IMG/VR virus record: IMGVR_UViG_3300005095_000164
Span: 1-31,720 of that record
Length of the DNA stretch: 31,720 nt
Reading direction: 5' to 3' (one strand)
Origin: a virus
The translations under genes were made by a program, and so were the position numbers. Position 1 is the first letter of the stretch; every line of letters starts with the position of its first letter. A model generated the notes under the pieces. It was not told where the DNA came from. It did not search any database and saw only the letters and a program-made list of their open reading frames with translations. Positions 12,322-19,616 of the stretch are shown here, piece after piece.

Positions 12322-14003
12322 CTAAAAATTTAGGCTGGAGTAGTGAAAGAGCTTTTACTTATGCAAGTAAAGCCTTAAAATTTGCAAATATAAAAAACGA
12401 ACAAACTGTAGAGTATGGAACAGGCGCGGATTTTTATGAGGAAATCTATAAGAACACTTGTTCAATTAATTGTGACTACTCTACATTTGTTTTTGCAGAA
12501 TCCAAAACACCAAGATTCGCTTTAACAATATTAGATATAATGAAAAACGAGAATGGAGATATAATAGATGTGACTCTTAAAAGTAACGGTAATGTTACCG
12601 ATTTACACACTAAAGTAAGCGCATTTAAACAATTTGGCGCTCAGAAGTGGCTGAAGAGCCTTGGCAAGAACGCTATGTATAATACAGCGCGCTCAGATTT
12701 TTTACCTGATGAGCCTTTTGGTTACAACCCTAAAACAGGAACTTTTAACTTTTTTGTTAAGGGTCTTGCAGGTAAAAGCTACCAAAAAATGGACATAGAA
12801 TTAAATGAGGATAATATTATTGATTATTTAAAAAGCTATACCCCAGCCATATATCTTATTGCAAAAAATGTTTTTGGAGAAAATTTATTAATTAAATATG
12901 CAATAAATAGATTAGCTTATGTGTTACAAAATAACACAAAAGCGCCTACTGCACTTGTATTAGTTGGAGAACAGGGAACTGGAAAAAGCCTGTGGACCGA
13001 TGTTATAAGTAAAACTTATTTCGGAAAATATGGAAAAATTATGAGTGGCGATGAGATAGTAGGTAGTTTTAGAGATAATCTGATAAACACTACATATGCA
13101 GCGGTGCCAGAATTTTTTACCGATATTAATAACAAAAAGGCAACAGGAGTTCTTAAATCTCTTATTACAGATAAAGAAATCGTGATAAATAGAAAAGGTG
13201 TTACAGCTGTTACAATTAGTAACAATATTACGCTTGATTTGACAACTAACCACATTAACGCTATACACATTGAAGAAACAGATAGACGCTTTTGTATTGC
13301 AGAAAGCCAAAATAAACAGCTGAAAGATTTGGTATGGGCAAATTTAGAAGAGTTTGGTTTGGATAGAGAAAAAAATCGCAAAAATTATATGAAGATTTTT
13401 GTTGAGGAAATTCTTCAAAAGGAGCTTGAAATATTTGGGCGTGTATTATACAGCTATGACGCAAATTTTATGGATATTGTTAATATACCAACAACAAAGG
13501 CAAAACTTGAGGCATTAGCGCAAACAAATAGTGACACTTTTATGCCAGTTTTTTATTTAAATAATGGTAAATATAGCGATTTTACGGAAGTTCTTTTAGA
13601 TAATTTAGCTTACAAAAATGGAGAAGCTGTTGCAAAAAAATATGCCATATCTTTATTAAAAAGGATAAAAAATGAACTGGAAGAAATTGGTGGGCTTACC
13701 AATGCAACTCAAGCGGATATTCTTGAGGCAACAACAAACGGCGATATTTTTATAGGTATAAATGAAAATGGAGAAATGAAGATAGATAATTATACTAAAA
13801 AATATAAAAATGCAAAGTTAGTGGGAGCTAAATTTAAGAATTTACCACAAAAAAGAATTAGTAATAAAAGAGTGAGAATACCTAAAGTTGTTGATTTAGA
13901 AAAATTAGAAAAAGCTATCAATCTCTTGAGTTTAGATAATACTCAAGAAAACCTTGAATACAAGAAAATGCAAGAAGAGTTTGAAAAAATAATAGGCAAG
14001 TAA
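12297..14003 (+). CDS. SF3-type replicative helicase, DUF5906-like
   Basis: A 568-residue protein with AAAGGATTTATT before the ATG. The Walker A motif GEQGTGKS (residues 224-231, Lys230) sits in the context LVLVGEQGTGKSLWTDVIS. It is followed by an acidic Walker B-like AAVPEFF near residue 265 and the sensor/arginine region TTNHINAIHIEETDRRF (ending at residue 332). This arrangement is typical of the helicase part of phage and plasmid primase-helicases (D5/P4 alpha class, DUF5906), which act as hexamers unwinding DNA at the fork. The N-terminal 200 residues do not show a primase motif that I recognise, so the primase may be absent or encoded elsewhere. Only clear replication gene in the window; transcribed with its own leader RNA element. 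Confidence 0.8.
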   Translation: MEKIKNHLTKNLGWSSERAFTYASKALKFANIKNEQTVEYGTGADFYEEIYKNTCSINCDYSTFVFAESKTPRFALTILDIMKNENGDIIDVTLKSNGNVTDLHTKVSAFKQFGAQKWLKSLGKNAMYNTARSDFLPDEPFGYNPKTGTFNFFVKGLAGKSYQKMDIELNEDNIIDYLKSYTPAIYLIAKNVFGENLLIKYAINRLAYVLQNNTKAPTALVLVGEQGTGKSLWTDVISKTYFGKYGKIMSGDEIVGSFRDNLINTTYAAVPEFFTDINNKKATGVLKSLITDKEIVINRKGVTAVTISNNITLDLTTNHINAIHIEETDRRFCIAESQNKQLKDLVWANLEEFGLDREKNRKNYMKIFVEEILQKELEIFGRVLYSYDANFMDIVNIPTTKAKLEALAQTNSDTFMPVFYLNNGKYSDFTEVLLDNLAYKNGEAVAKKYAISLLKRIKNELEEIGGLTNATQADILEATTNGDIFIGINENGEMKIDNYTKKYKNAKLVGAKFKNLPQKRISNKRVRIPKVVDLEKLEKAINLLSLDNTQENLEYKKMQEEFEKIIGK

Positions 14004-14043
14004 ACTATCAGAAGAGAAAACACAATTCTCTTCTTTTTTAGGA

Positions 14044-14049
14044 TATAAT
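14044..14049 (+). promoter_or_regulatory. -10 box for the spanin genes
   Basis: GGATATAATAAAT, 22 bases before the ATG at 14071, with AAAGGAT between. No clear -35 box. Confidence 0.45.
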
Positions 14050-14070
14050 AAATAAAAAAAAGGATTAACA

Positions 14071-14370
14071 ATGATAAACATATTAACAAAACTTATAAGT
14101 TTTGTAAACTTTAACAAAATTACTTATATAGCTATTGCAAGCTTAATTGCATATACAAGTTACTTAAAGTTACAAATAAGTAAATGTAATAATGTGATAG
14201 AAGAAAAACAAAATCTGATAGATAGTAGAGAGGCTAAAAGTCTATTAGATAAAACTAAATGCAATAACGCAAAAAATGAACAAATGTTCACAAAAATTAA
14301 AGTAGATAATGAGGCTGAAAGTCCCGAGGACTTTCTTTTAAAATTAAAAAACACAAAAAAGGATAACTAA
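14071..14370 (+). CDS. Inner-membrane spanin subunit (Rz-like)
   Basis: A 99-residue protein with one N-terminal membrane span (about residues 17-33, ITYIAIASLIAYTSYLK) followed by a charged, probably coiled-coil periplasmic part. This is the usual i-spanin design. The next gene encodes a short lipoprotein starting at this gene's stop codon (TAATG). Such a pair forms a bridge between inner and outer membranes and joins them in the last step of lysis of Gram-negative hosts. Two cysteines in the periplasmic part could crosslink subunits. The assignment rests on topology and pairing, since spanins have little sequence conservation. Confidence 0.7.
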   Translation: MINILTKLISFVNFNKITYIAIASLIAYTSYLKLQISKCNNVIEEKQNLIDSREAKSLLDKTKCNNAKNEQMFTKIKVDNEAESPEDFLLKLKNTKKDN

Positions 14371-14627
14371 TGAAAAAAAACTTATTAATATTAATTACTA
14401 TTACAGGCTTATTTACAGGATGTGCAACAACTAACCCAGATTTACCAGAGCCACTTTTAATTGAAATTGCACCACACGCAGATGTGCAAGATATACCAAA
14501 AAATGGGACTAATTACACAAAAATTAAGGCGCTTTTTAAAAAAGAGTATATAAATAATGATAAAAATATTGAGACTTTAAAGGCAATTAGAAGGATTTTT
14601 GAGAGAGCCGAAAGGGAGAGGAAGTAA
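14370..14627 (+). CDS. Outer-membrane spanin lipoprotein (Rz1-like)
   Basis: An 85-residue protein starting MKKNLLILITITGLFTGCAT. The signal peptide ends in a lipobox, LFTGC, with Cys18 as the lipidation site. Thr at +2 and +4 does not suggest retention in the inner membrane. Proline-containing sequence (PDLPEPLLIEIAP) follows, as in many o-spanins, then a basic helical tail. The ATG overlaps the stop of the Rz-like gene. Together they form a separate-gene spanin pair, which shows that the host has an outer membrane. The rest of the lysis genes (holin, XhlA-like, transglycosylase) are 11-16 kb away on the other strand. Confidence 0.75.
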   Translation: MKKNLLILITITGLFTGCATTNPDLPEPLLIEIAPHADVQDIPKNGTNYTKIKALFKKEYINNDKNIETLKAIRRIFERAERERK

Positions 14628-14628
14628 A

Positions 14629-14745
<117 letters not shown>

Positions 14746-14763
14746 TATAATATTAACTAATAT

Positions 14764-14774
14764 TATGGTATAAT
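14764..14774 (+). promoter_or_regulatory. Extended -10 promoter for the 14807 gene
   Basis: TATGGTATAAT, 32 bases before the ATG. Same form as the promoters at 19310 (-) and 20742 (-). Confidence 0.65.
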
Positions 14775-14806
14775 ACTATTAATAAATATTAAAAGGAATT
14801 ATAAGA

Positions 14807-15241
14807 ATGGCTTATAGAAAGTTTGAAAACCCAGAAGACTTAGATTTATTGTATGAGGCAGCCCTAAAGTTTGATGATAATATGTCCATACTTTCGGCTT
14901 ATATACATTTTTTGCAAGGCAGAAATGCAGAGCTACCACCATACAAAATTGAAAATGATTTATTAACTGGTAGTATATATAAATATAAGCGCTACTTATT
15001 GCAGATTATTAATAATACTAATCTGGACGAAATAGAAAATTTTATGAACTTATATAACTTTAACTTAAATAAAATGTTGAGAAACTTAGATAAGAGCTGT
15101 AATATTATAAAAGATAAGCTAAATAAGAAAGAAAAAGTTAATATTAATATATATAAAATAGATAAAATTATCTCAAAATTATTAGAAATTAAAGGACTTG
15201 CAATTGTTAATACTAAAAAATATGAAAAGGAGAAAAAATGA
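14807..15241 (+). CDS. Helical protein of unknown function, coupled to the candidate TerS
   Basis: A 144-residue protein with AAAAGGAATTATAAGA before the ATG and its own extended -10 promoter. It looks wholly helical, with tyrosine-rich and lysine-rich segments. No family is recognised. It shares a four-base ATGA overlap with the next gene, so the two are probably made in a fixed ratio. If the next gene is the small terminase, this could be a partner or accessory packaging factor, but that is only context. Confidence 0.55.
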   Translation: MAYRKFENPEDLDLLYEAALKFDDNMSILSAYIHFLQGRNAELPPYKIENDLLTGSIYKYKRYLLQIINNTNLDEIENFMNLYNFNLNKMLRNLDKSCNIIKDKLNKKEKVNINIYKIDKIISKLLEIKGLAIVNTKKYEKEKK

Positions 15242-15633
15242 GAAGAGAAGAAGCCTTAGCTTTACTACAAGACGCAGTTAATGAAGAAATAATAGATAGC
15301 GAACAAGCCCATTTTTTGGCAGTATTTGCACAAACTGGCAATGCAACAGAAGCTCTTAAAGAAAGCCATCTATCTTTTATAAAATTTGGAAATGCGCTTG
15401 CAGAAAGAGGCAGCTTCGCAATTTTATATGATTTAATATCAAATTTGAAAAAAGAAGATGCCAAAAAACACATAGAAGATTTACTACAAGACGATAAAAC
15501 TAATAAGGTTCAGCTTCTTAATTTTATTTTAAGCGATAAATTTCAACCTGAAAATTTATCTAATGTTATTAAAAAATATGAAAAAGATGACGCAAATGAT
15601 AGCCTTGATAATATGGAATTTAAGGAAGCTTAA
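15238..15633 (+). CDS. Candidate small terminase subunit (TerS)
   Basis: A 131-residue protein. Residues about 25-65 (HFLAVFAQTGNATEALKESH, then LSFIKFGNALAERGSFAILY) follow the pattern of terminase small subunits: a helix, the phrase tGNatEA, a recognition helix, then an aromatic/charged segment ending near FA-x-x-YD. TerS binds the packaging site and loads TerL. The rest is helical and acidic, suitable for an oligomerisation and TerL-binding part. It lies on the opposite strand and about 5 kb from TerL, which is unusual. An alternative is a general helix-turn-helix regulator. Confidence 0.5.
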   Translation: MRREEALALLQDAVNEEIIDSEQAHFLAVFAQTGNATEALKESHLSFIKFGNALAERGSFAILYDLISNLKKEDAKKHIEDLLQDDKTNKVQLLNFILSDKFQPENLSNVIKKYEKDDANDSLDNMEFKEA

Positions 15634-15652
15634 TATTAAATAATATATTTAT

Positions 15653-15667
15653 GCAGCCAAAGGCTGC
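15653..15667 (+). terminator. Hairpin after the candidate TerS gene
   Basis: GCAGCC-AAA-GGCTGC, perfect 6-bp stem, followed by TTGCCTTAAAAAAGG, the left end of a dispersed element. Confidence 0.6.
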
Positions 15668-15746
15668 TTGCCTTAAAAAAGGGGGATGTGCTAACTTAAG
15701 AAGAAAAAGAAATCATCTCCCATCTCTCACTCTCTCTCTTTCAGGA
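15668..15746. repeat. Dispersed inverted-repeat element E8
   Basis: Left end TTGCCTTAAAAAAGGGGG, right end finishing CTCTCTTTCAGGAT, with TCTCCC in the middle as in E1 and E5. It directly follows a terminator hairpin. Confidence 0.5.
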
Positions 15747-15836
15747 TAAAAAGTCCACTATTTTTTTCAATTTTAACTACTTTAGAGCTTTTTCTCTCAT
15801 AAATACAATATAACATATATATAGAAAGGAGAAAAA

Positions 15837-15887
15837 ATGAAGAAATTTAGAGAAATTTGCAAAAATTTACTAAAAAAAGGCTATTAA
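15837..15887 (+). CDS. Array B unit 1 mini-ORF, 16 residues
   Basis: MKKFREICKNLLKKGY, with AAAGGAG before the ATG. Its stop TAA is in the next unit's ATTAAGAG box. Very short; function unknown. Confidence 0.3.
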   Translation: MKKFREICKNLLKKGY

Positions 15888-15942
15888 GAGAAGATTTGGC
15901 TATCTACTATAATATAACAATTATATATTAACAAGGAGCTAA

Positions 15943-15993
15943 ATGAAAGAAAAAAAGAAAATTAAAGAAATTGAAGATTTTTTTTTAAAATAA
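15943..15993 (+). CDS. Array B unit 2 mini-ORF, 16 residues
   Basis: MKEKKKIKEIEDFFLK, with AAGGAG before the ATG. Charged rather than hydrophobic, so the peptide is not conserved between units. Confidence 0.3.
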   Translation: MKEKKKIKEIEDFFLK

Positions 15994-16064
15994 GCTGTTT
16001 AAGAGCTTCTTAGCTAAAATTTATAATATAACAATAGTATAGAAATTAACAAAGGAGCTAAAAT

Positions 16065-16139
16065 ATGAAAAATTTAAAGAAATTTGCACTTTTTTTTCAA
16101 AAAAAGGTGTTTAAGAGCGTTTTTCTTCTAACTCTATAA
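16065..16139 (+). CDS. Array B unit 3 mini-ORF, 24 residues
   Basis: It starts MKNLKKFALFFQKKVFKSVF and ends LLTL, with AAAGGAG before the ATG. This is the unit closest to the array A peptides (10943 and 11278): basic start, hydrophobic middle, basic, then hydrophobic end. Its stop codon overlaps the next unit's TATAATATAAC. Confidence 0.4.
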   Translation: MKNLKKFALFFQKKVFKSVFLLTL

Positions 16140-16169
16140 TATAACAATATAAGAAGGAGTTAAAAGAGA

Positions 16170-16271
16170 ATGCCAAAGAAAGAAAAAAAACAAAAACCTT
16201 TTAGGTTGGATATAACCAAAAAAAGTAAAAAATTTGAAGAAATTTTAAATTTTTTACCAAAAAAGGGATAA
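16170..16271 (+). CDS. Array B unit 4 ORF, 33 residues
   Basis: It starts MPKKEKKQKPFRLDITKKSK and ends FEEILNFLPKKG, with AAGAAGGAG upstream. Unlike its siblings it has lost the FALFFQKK core and is charged. TATAACCAAA inside it can pair with TTTGGTTATA at about 16289, and AAAAGGG/CCCTTTT spans its stop codon, so the transcript may fold into a long stem before the next leader hairpin. Confidence 0.4.
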   Translation: MPKKEKKQKPFRLDITKKSKKFEEILNFLPKKG

Positions 16272-16324
16272 AAAGTCCCCTTTTGCAAATTTGGTTATAT
16301 ATATAGGTGTAACAGAAAAACAAA

Positions 16325-16346
16325 GGCGCTCCTAAAAAAAAGGAGC
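16325..16346 (+). ncRNA. Leader hairpin, copy 3
   Basis: GGC then GCTCCT/AGGAGC around seven A bases (16328-16346). Compared with GCTACC/GGTAGC in copies 1, 2 and 4, two base pairs have changed on both sides, so the stem is kept. The A-rich tail and AAAGGAAAGTAAA lead to the ATG at 16384. Confidence 0.65.
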
Positions 16347-16383
16347 TAAAACTAAATAATCCAAAAAAAGAAAGGAAAGTAAA

Positions 16384-17271
16384 ATGGAAAAAATTAAATT
16401 TTTACAAAAAGATATAAAAAGATTAAACAAAAACATTGGTAAACTTGAAGCTAAAAAAGCTGAAGTTGTGGCTATTTTAAAAGAAAACCCGCAAAACGGA
16501 ACTATGGAAGATAAGTTAAAAGAAATAAATAAAAGAATTGACTTTTATAATACATTACTTAAAAATACTAAAAAAGCTCTTGCAGAGCTTACTAAAGAAG
16601 AGCCTAAAAAGGAAGAAATAGCTAAAGAAGAAACTATTGAAGAGATAGAAGAAAAACTTCTTGCAACAGTGCAAGCTCTTATTTTTGACACAGGCTTGTT
16701 GGTGGAAAGCTGTGTAAGTGAAGACGCTTATAACGCTTTAAGCTTTTTAGCTAATACTAATATAATAGAGCTTGATGATAACACGCAAGCTCTTGTTGAT
16801 AAAGCCTTAAAACATAAAGAGCTTATTAAAGAGAGAAGCGAGCTTAAACAAGAGCTTAAAGAACTTAGTTTAGAGCTTGAGCTTGCAAAAACAGATGACG
16901 ACACTATATATATAGAAGAGCTTGAAAAAGAAATAGAAGAAGTAAGAGAAAAGCTTTCTTCTTCTTCTTTAGATAGTGATTTAGATTTAACACAACTAAA
17001 AGCGGAATTAGCTAAAAAAAATCTGGAAATTGCAGAGCCTACACTACAATGTGCAGAGTATTTAATAAGTGAAAATGAGGAAAACGCTACTAAAAAACTT
17101 AACACTATTTTAAAAGCGTTATTAGTAGTTTTAAACAAAGCTAAAGCTTTTGATACTAAAAAATATGTGGATATAGGTAAGGATAACTGGGGCAACACAG
17201 TAGCTTACCTTACTAATAGTAACGATGGCGCTGGTGTAGCGCCAGAAATTGAGCCTGACTATATTATATAA
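16384..17271 (+). CDS. Coiled-coil protein of unknown function
   Basis: A 295-residue protein with AAAGGAAAGTAAA before the ATG. It is mostly charged helix with strong heptad character: residues 1-75 (KIKFLQKDIKRLNKNIGKLE) and about 140-205 (ELKQELKELSLELELAKTDD, then EELEKEIEEVREKL). A run of Glu/Lys lies between (KEEPKKEEIAKEETIEEIEE). The C-terminus is different, short and glycine-containing (DIGKDNWGNTVAYLTNSNDG). The start resembles that of the 17346 product (M-K-x-L-x-x-D-I-K-x-I). No family is recognised. The leader hairpin links it to the helicase and the 11604 gene. A structural scaffold in replication or a host-takeover protein is possible. Confidence 0.6.
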   Translation: MEKIKFLQKDIKRLNKNIGKLEAKKAEVVAILKENPQNGTMEDKLKEINKRIDFYNTLLKNTKKALAELTKEEPKKEEIAKEETIEEIEEKLLATVQALIFDTGLLVESCVSEDAYNALSFLANTNIIELDDNTQALVDKALKHKELIKERSELKQELKELSLELELAKTDDDTIYIEELEKEIEEVREKLSSSSLDSDLDLTQLKAELAKKNLEIAEPTLQCAEYLISENEENATKKLNTILKALLVVLNKAKAFDTKKYVDIGKDNWGNTVAYLTNSNDGAGVAPEIEPDYII

Positions 17272-17284
17272 TATAAAAGAAACC

Positions 17285-17306
17285 GAGGTGCTACCATTTG
17301 GTAGCC
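17285..17306 (+). ncRNA. Leader hairpin, copy 4
   Basis: GAGGT then GCTACC/GGTAGC around the loop ATTT (17290-17305), 40 bases before the ATG at 17346. The sequence GAGGTGCTACC is the same as in copy 1, and the following AACAATCATATT is A-rich like the others. Confidence 0.65.
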
Positions 17307-17345
17307 AACAATCATATTAAAAAATAAAAAACAAAAGGATAGATA

Positions 17346-17837
17346 ATGAAAAAATTAGAAAGAGATATAAAAAAAATAGAAAAAGGCATTAAACTAACAC
17401 AAGATATAGTAAGGCTGTTGATAGAGAAGGAAGCTAATAATAAATATAATACAACTAAAGATTTATTAAGATTAGTTATATTTTATAATTTTGACACTAA
17501 ATTAAACGAGAAATTATCAATTTTAATAGATAATGATTTTGAAGAAGAGGTGTTGTTTAGTTATGAACAAATTAACAAAAATAAAGCTCTACTAAGAGAT
17601 TTTGTTATAAATGAATTTGTAGAAAGAGGTGAAACCCCCCAAATATTGGAAATATTTGAGCTAATGCAAGAGTATGAGTATGCCTTTGAGTATATTGCGG
17701 AAATTTTTTCTGATTTTGAGCTTTTAAAAAAAGAAGTTGAACTTTGCGCTCTATTAAAAGAAATGGATAAAAAAGATTGGCAAGAGCTAAAAATGACAGC
17801 TAAAGCTAATTATGTTATGGCTTTTGCGCAGGCTTAA
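17346..17837 (+). CDS. Helical acidic protein of unknown function
   Basis: A 163-residue protein with AAAAGGATAGATA before the ATG. Entirely helical by appearance, with an N-terminal charged helix (KKLERDIKKIEKGIKLTQDI) and later paired helices rich in Glu, Phe and Leu (LEIFELMQEYEYAFEYIAEI). No motif is recognised. It follows the coiled-coil gene by 74 bases, with leader hairpin copy 4 between them, so both probably respond to the same control. A strong hairpin follows its stop codon. Confidence 0.6.
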   Translation: MKKLERDIKKIEKGIKLTQDIVRLLIEKEANNKYNTTKDLLRLVIFYNFDTKLNEKLSILIDNDFEEEVLFSYEQINKNKALLRDFVINEFVERGETPQILEIFELMQEYEYAFEYIAEIFSDFELLKKEVELCALLKEMDKKDWQELKMTAKANYVMAFAQA

Positions 17838-17858
17838 GAGAGAAGAGGCTTTCTCTCT
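17837..17858 (+). terminator. Hairpin terminator
   Basis: AGAGAGAA-GAGGCT-TTCTCTCT, a perfect 8-bp stem starting one base after the stop of the 17346 gene, followed by TTCTTCT. Confidence 0.7.
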
Positions 17859-17895
17859 TTCTTCTATGATAAAAAAAACAAAAAAAGGACTATAA

Positions 17896-18006
17896 ATGAA
17901 AACTAAAACTTATATAAATTTAAAACACACAGCGCTTAAAGTGTTACTAATAGTAGCAACTTTAGGTTTTTCTCAATTAATTTTAACCGCAATAGTATTT
18001 AGATAA
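17896..18006 (+). CDS. Small membrane protein, 36 residues
   Basis: It starts MKTKTYINLKHTALKVLLIV and continues with a hydrophobic segment ending ILTAIVFR. One membrane span with a basic N-terminus, so the C-terminus probably faces the periplasm. AAAAGGACTATAA precedes the ATG. It lies between a terminator and the TnpB-like gene and might be cotranscribed with the latter. Function unknown. Confidence 0.45.
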   Translation: MKTKTYINLKHTALKVLLIVATLGFSQLILTAIVFR

Positions 18007-18030
18007 AAGAAAAAAAAGGAAGGTAACATA

Positions 18031-19212
18031 ATGATAATGAATGATATATCAAGATATAGCTATAATATATCTTTCAAAAAGATAAAGAGAGCTTATATAG
18101 TAAGATTAGAAAAGCTTATGCAAGCGCAAAATTATATATATAATATGGCGCTTAGATTGCATAACAAAGGGTTTAGTAAAGAACAAATAATTGTTTATCT
18201 AAATGAAAAATTTAAAAATATAACTACTAAAGATGGCAAAACTTGTTATGTGTGTAATAAAAGTGTAATACAAACAGCTGTAAACAATTATTTTACTGCA
18301 TATTTTAATTATATAAAAGGAAATAATGCAGGTAGTTTAGAGGGCTTTAGATATGAAAAACCGAAACCAAAAGATATTAATGATTACTCCAACTTTTTTT
18401 ATCTAAATGACTTTCTTTTAAAAGATTTTGGTAGCTTAATATTAAATAATACAAAGAAAAGGATAGAGTTTAAGTTTTTAGATATAAAGCTTTATATTCC
18501 TTTTAAATATAATATAAATAACATTACCAAATTAAGAAGTATAAGATTATATTATAAAGAGGGATATATAAAAGTTATGATTGAAATGTATAAAAATACA
18601 GAAGTTAATATTAATAAATATAAGAGTAAAAAAGTGGTAGCTATTGATATAGGAAGCTCAAATCTTTTAACTTGTTTTTATAATTTTAAAAACCCAGAAA
18701 TTTACACATTCTCTCAATGTTACTTTAAAAAAAAGGAAAACTTGAGATTTGGAGATTTAGAGTATTATAAAAAATATATAATAACTAATATCTTAAACAA
18801 GTTCATTTCTAATATTAAAAAATATGGAGTTAATGTAATTTATATAGGTAATATGATGAGTGCGAAGTATACTAAAGATAAGAAAGATAAGAGCTTTTTT
18901 ATCTCAATTTTCCATTATTACTTATACATTAAGTTAGACAGAATAGCTCGAAAAAATGGTATTATTGTTAAAAGAATTGACGAAAGCTATACGAGTAGAG
19001 CCAGTTTTTTAGACGGAGATAAAATGGAACATTTCTCCTCTTTTTCTGGAAAAAGAATAAAAAGAGACATATATTTGACACAAAATGGTTACTTAATTAA
19101 TGCAGATATAAACGGTGCCGCTAATATATTAAGAAAAATTGATAGTAGATATAAAAATGATTTAACAGAAAAGCTTATATTGCAAAAGCCCAAAAGATTT
19201 TTATTCTCTTAG
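18031..19212 (+). CDS. Stand-alone TnpB-like RuvC protein (IS200/IS605 OrfB family)
   Basis: A 393-residue protein with AAAGGAAGGTAACATA before the ATG. The N-terminal half matches the RNA/DNA-binding part of TnpB. The RuvC parts are: VVAIDIGSSN with Asp206; an expected second block VNVIYIGNMMSAKYTK with no Glu; DESYTSRASFLDGD with Glu318; and LINADINGAANILRK with Asp359. The CxxC zinc finger of typical TnpB is replaced by FSGKRIKRDIY, as in a known TnpB subgroup in which the catalytic Glu appears to have moved to the ESYTS motif. A D-E-D set is therefore present, and RNA-guided cleavage is possible but unproven. No TnpA gene and no clear element ends are visible, so it may be a domesticated phage gene. 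Confidence 0.8.
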   Translation: MIMNDISRYSYNISFKKIKRAYIVRLEKLMQAQNYIYNMALRLHNKGFSKEQIIVYLNEKFKNITTKDGKTCYVCNKSVIQTAVNNYFTAYFNYIKGNNAGSLEGFRYEKPKPKDINDYSNFFYLNDFLLKDFGSLILNNTKKRIEFKFLDIKLYIPFKYNINNITKLRSIRLYYKEGYIKVMIEMYKNTEVNINKYKSKKVVAIDIGSSNLLTCFYNFKNPEIYTFSQCYFKKKENLRFGDLEYYKKYIITNILNKFISNIKKYGVNVIYIGNMMSAKYTKDKKDKSFFISIFHYYLYIKLDRIARKNGIIVKRIDESYTSRASFLDGDKMEHFSSFSGKRIKRDIYLTQNGYLINADINGAANILRKIDSRYKNDLTEKLILQKPKRFLFS

Positions 19213-19291
19213 GCTTTTTTCTCCTTTTATTATCTCAAAAAACAAAACAAAGGAATGCGTATGAAAGGAAAGTAACATTGTAACTTTTTGT
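19213..19291 (+). other. TnpB 3' flank: terminator-like stem and orphan leader sequence
   Basis: AAAAGCC near 19186 pairs with GGCTTTT at 19212-19218, then CTCCTTTTATT follows. Next comes ATCTCAAAAAACAAAACAAAGGAAT, close to the tails of leader RNA copies 1 and 2, and GAAAGGAAAGTAACATTG (19263-19280), 17 of 18 matching 12211-12228 before the helicase. No gene follows. It could be the remnant of a leader, or part of a guide RNA made from the tnpB 3' end. Confidence 0.4.
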
Positions 19292-19300
19292 TACAGTAAT

Positions 19301-19310
19301 ATTATACCAT
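19301..19310 (-). promoter_or_regulatory. Leftward extended -10 promoter facing tnpB
   Basis: On the minus strand ATGGTATAAT lies just beyond the end of the connector operon. Transcription would start near 19294, first make the hairpin GTAAC-AAAAA-GTTAC, and then run antisense into the tnpB 3' end. Confidence 0.5.
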
Positions 19311-19315
19311 AATTT

Positions 19316-19615
19316 TTACTCAAGGTCAAGTCTTTTTATATAATCTTTTAAAACAGGAAGAAGTCCTTGTGGTAGTTGTTTAGATTTGCCATCTATTAAA
19401 ATATACTTAGCGTATTCAGCTACATTTCGTAACACTATCTGTTTTTGTGTTACTTTTGGTAACATATAAGAAGCCTTTAGATTTCCTGTATCTACTGGAG
19501 TCACGATTTCAGCTTGAGTTTTTAAAGAATAAGCTACCTTTGGTAACTCCTCTTCTATCTTTTTGTTGATTTTTTGTTTTAATAGAAGCTCAATATCTAC
19601 TTTTGATAAGTTCAT
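19316..19615 (-). CDS. HK97 gp10-like tail completion / neck protein
   Basis: A 99-residue protein, last of the head-tail connector genes. The motif VTPVDTGNLKASYMLPK (about residues 39-55) is the hallmark of the HK97 gp10 / tail completion family, followed by a beta strand and YAKYILIDGKSKQLP. These proteins link the tail to the connector or help close the tail tube. It is short for the family (often 110-150 residues) but has both conserved halves. It starts one base after the preceding gene ends. A leftward promoter just beyond its stop would not transcribe it. Confidence 0.8.
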   Translation of the reverse strand: MNLSKVDIELLLKQKINKKIEEELPKVAYSLKTQAEIVTPVDTGNLKASYMLPKVTQKQIVLRNVAEYAKYILIDGKSKQLPQGLLPVLKDYIKRLDLE

Positions 19616-19616
19616 T

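Larger units (their letters stand above)
15781..16145 (+). repeat. Array B: four more promoter plus mini-ORF units
   Basis: Same unit design as array A. AATATAACA boxes at 15807, 15911, 16025 and 16138, spaced 104, 114 and 113 bp, each preceded by a TTTAAGAGC-like box and followed by AGGAG and an ATG. AAATTTAAAGAAATTTGCA and the facing T- and A-tracts are well kept in the third unit. Like array A, it ends just before a gene with the shared leader hairpin. Confidence 0.85.

Noticed and set aside
12960-13464. Minus-strand ORFs inside the helicase gene
   Set aside because: The helicase motifs are clear in the plus frame. The reverse frames are Cys/Phe-rich and have no start signals.
18031-19212. 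Complete IS605-type element
   Set aside because: No Y1 transposase gene, no clear left and right end hairpins, and the upstream flank is a normal phage gene with a terminator.
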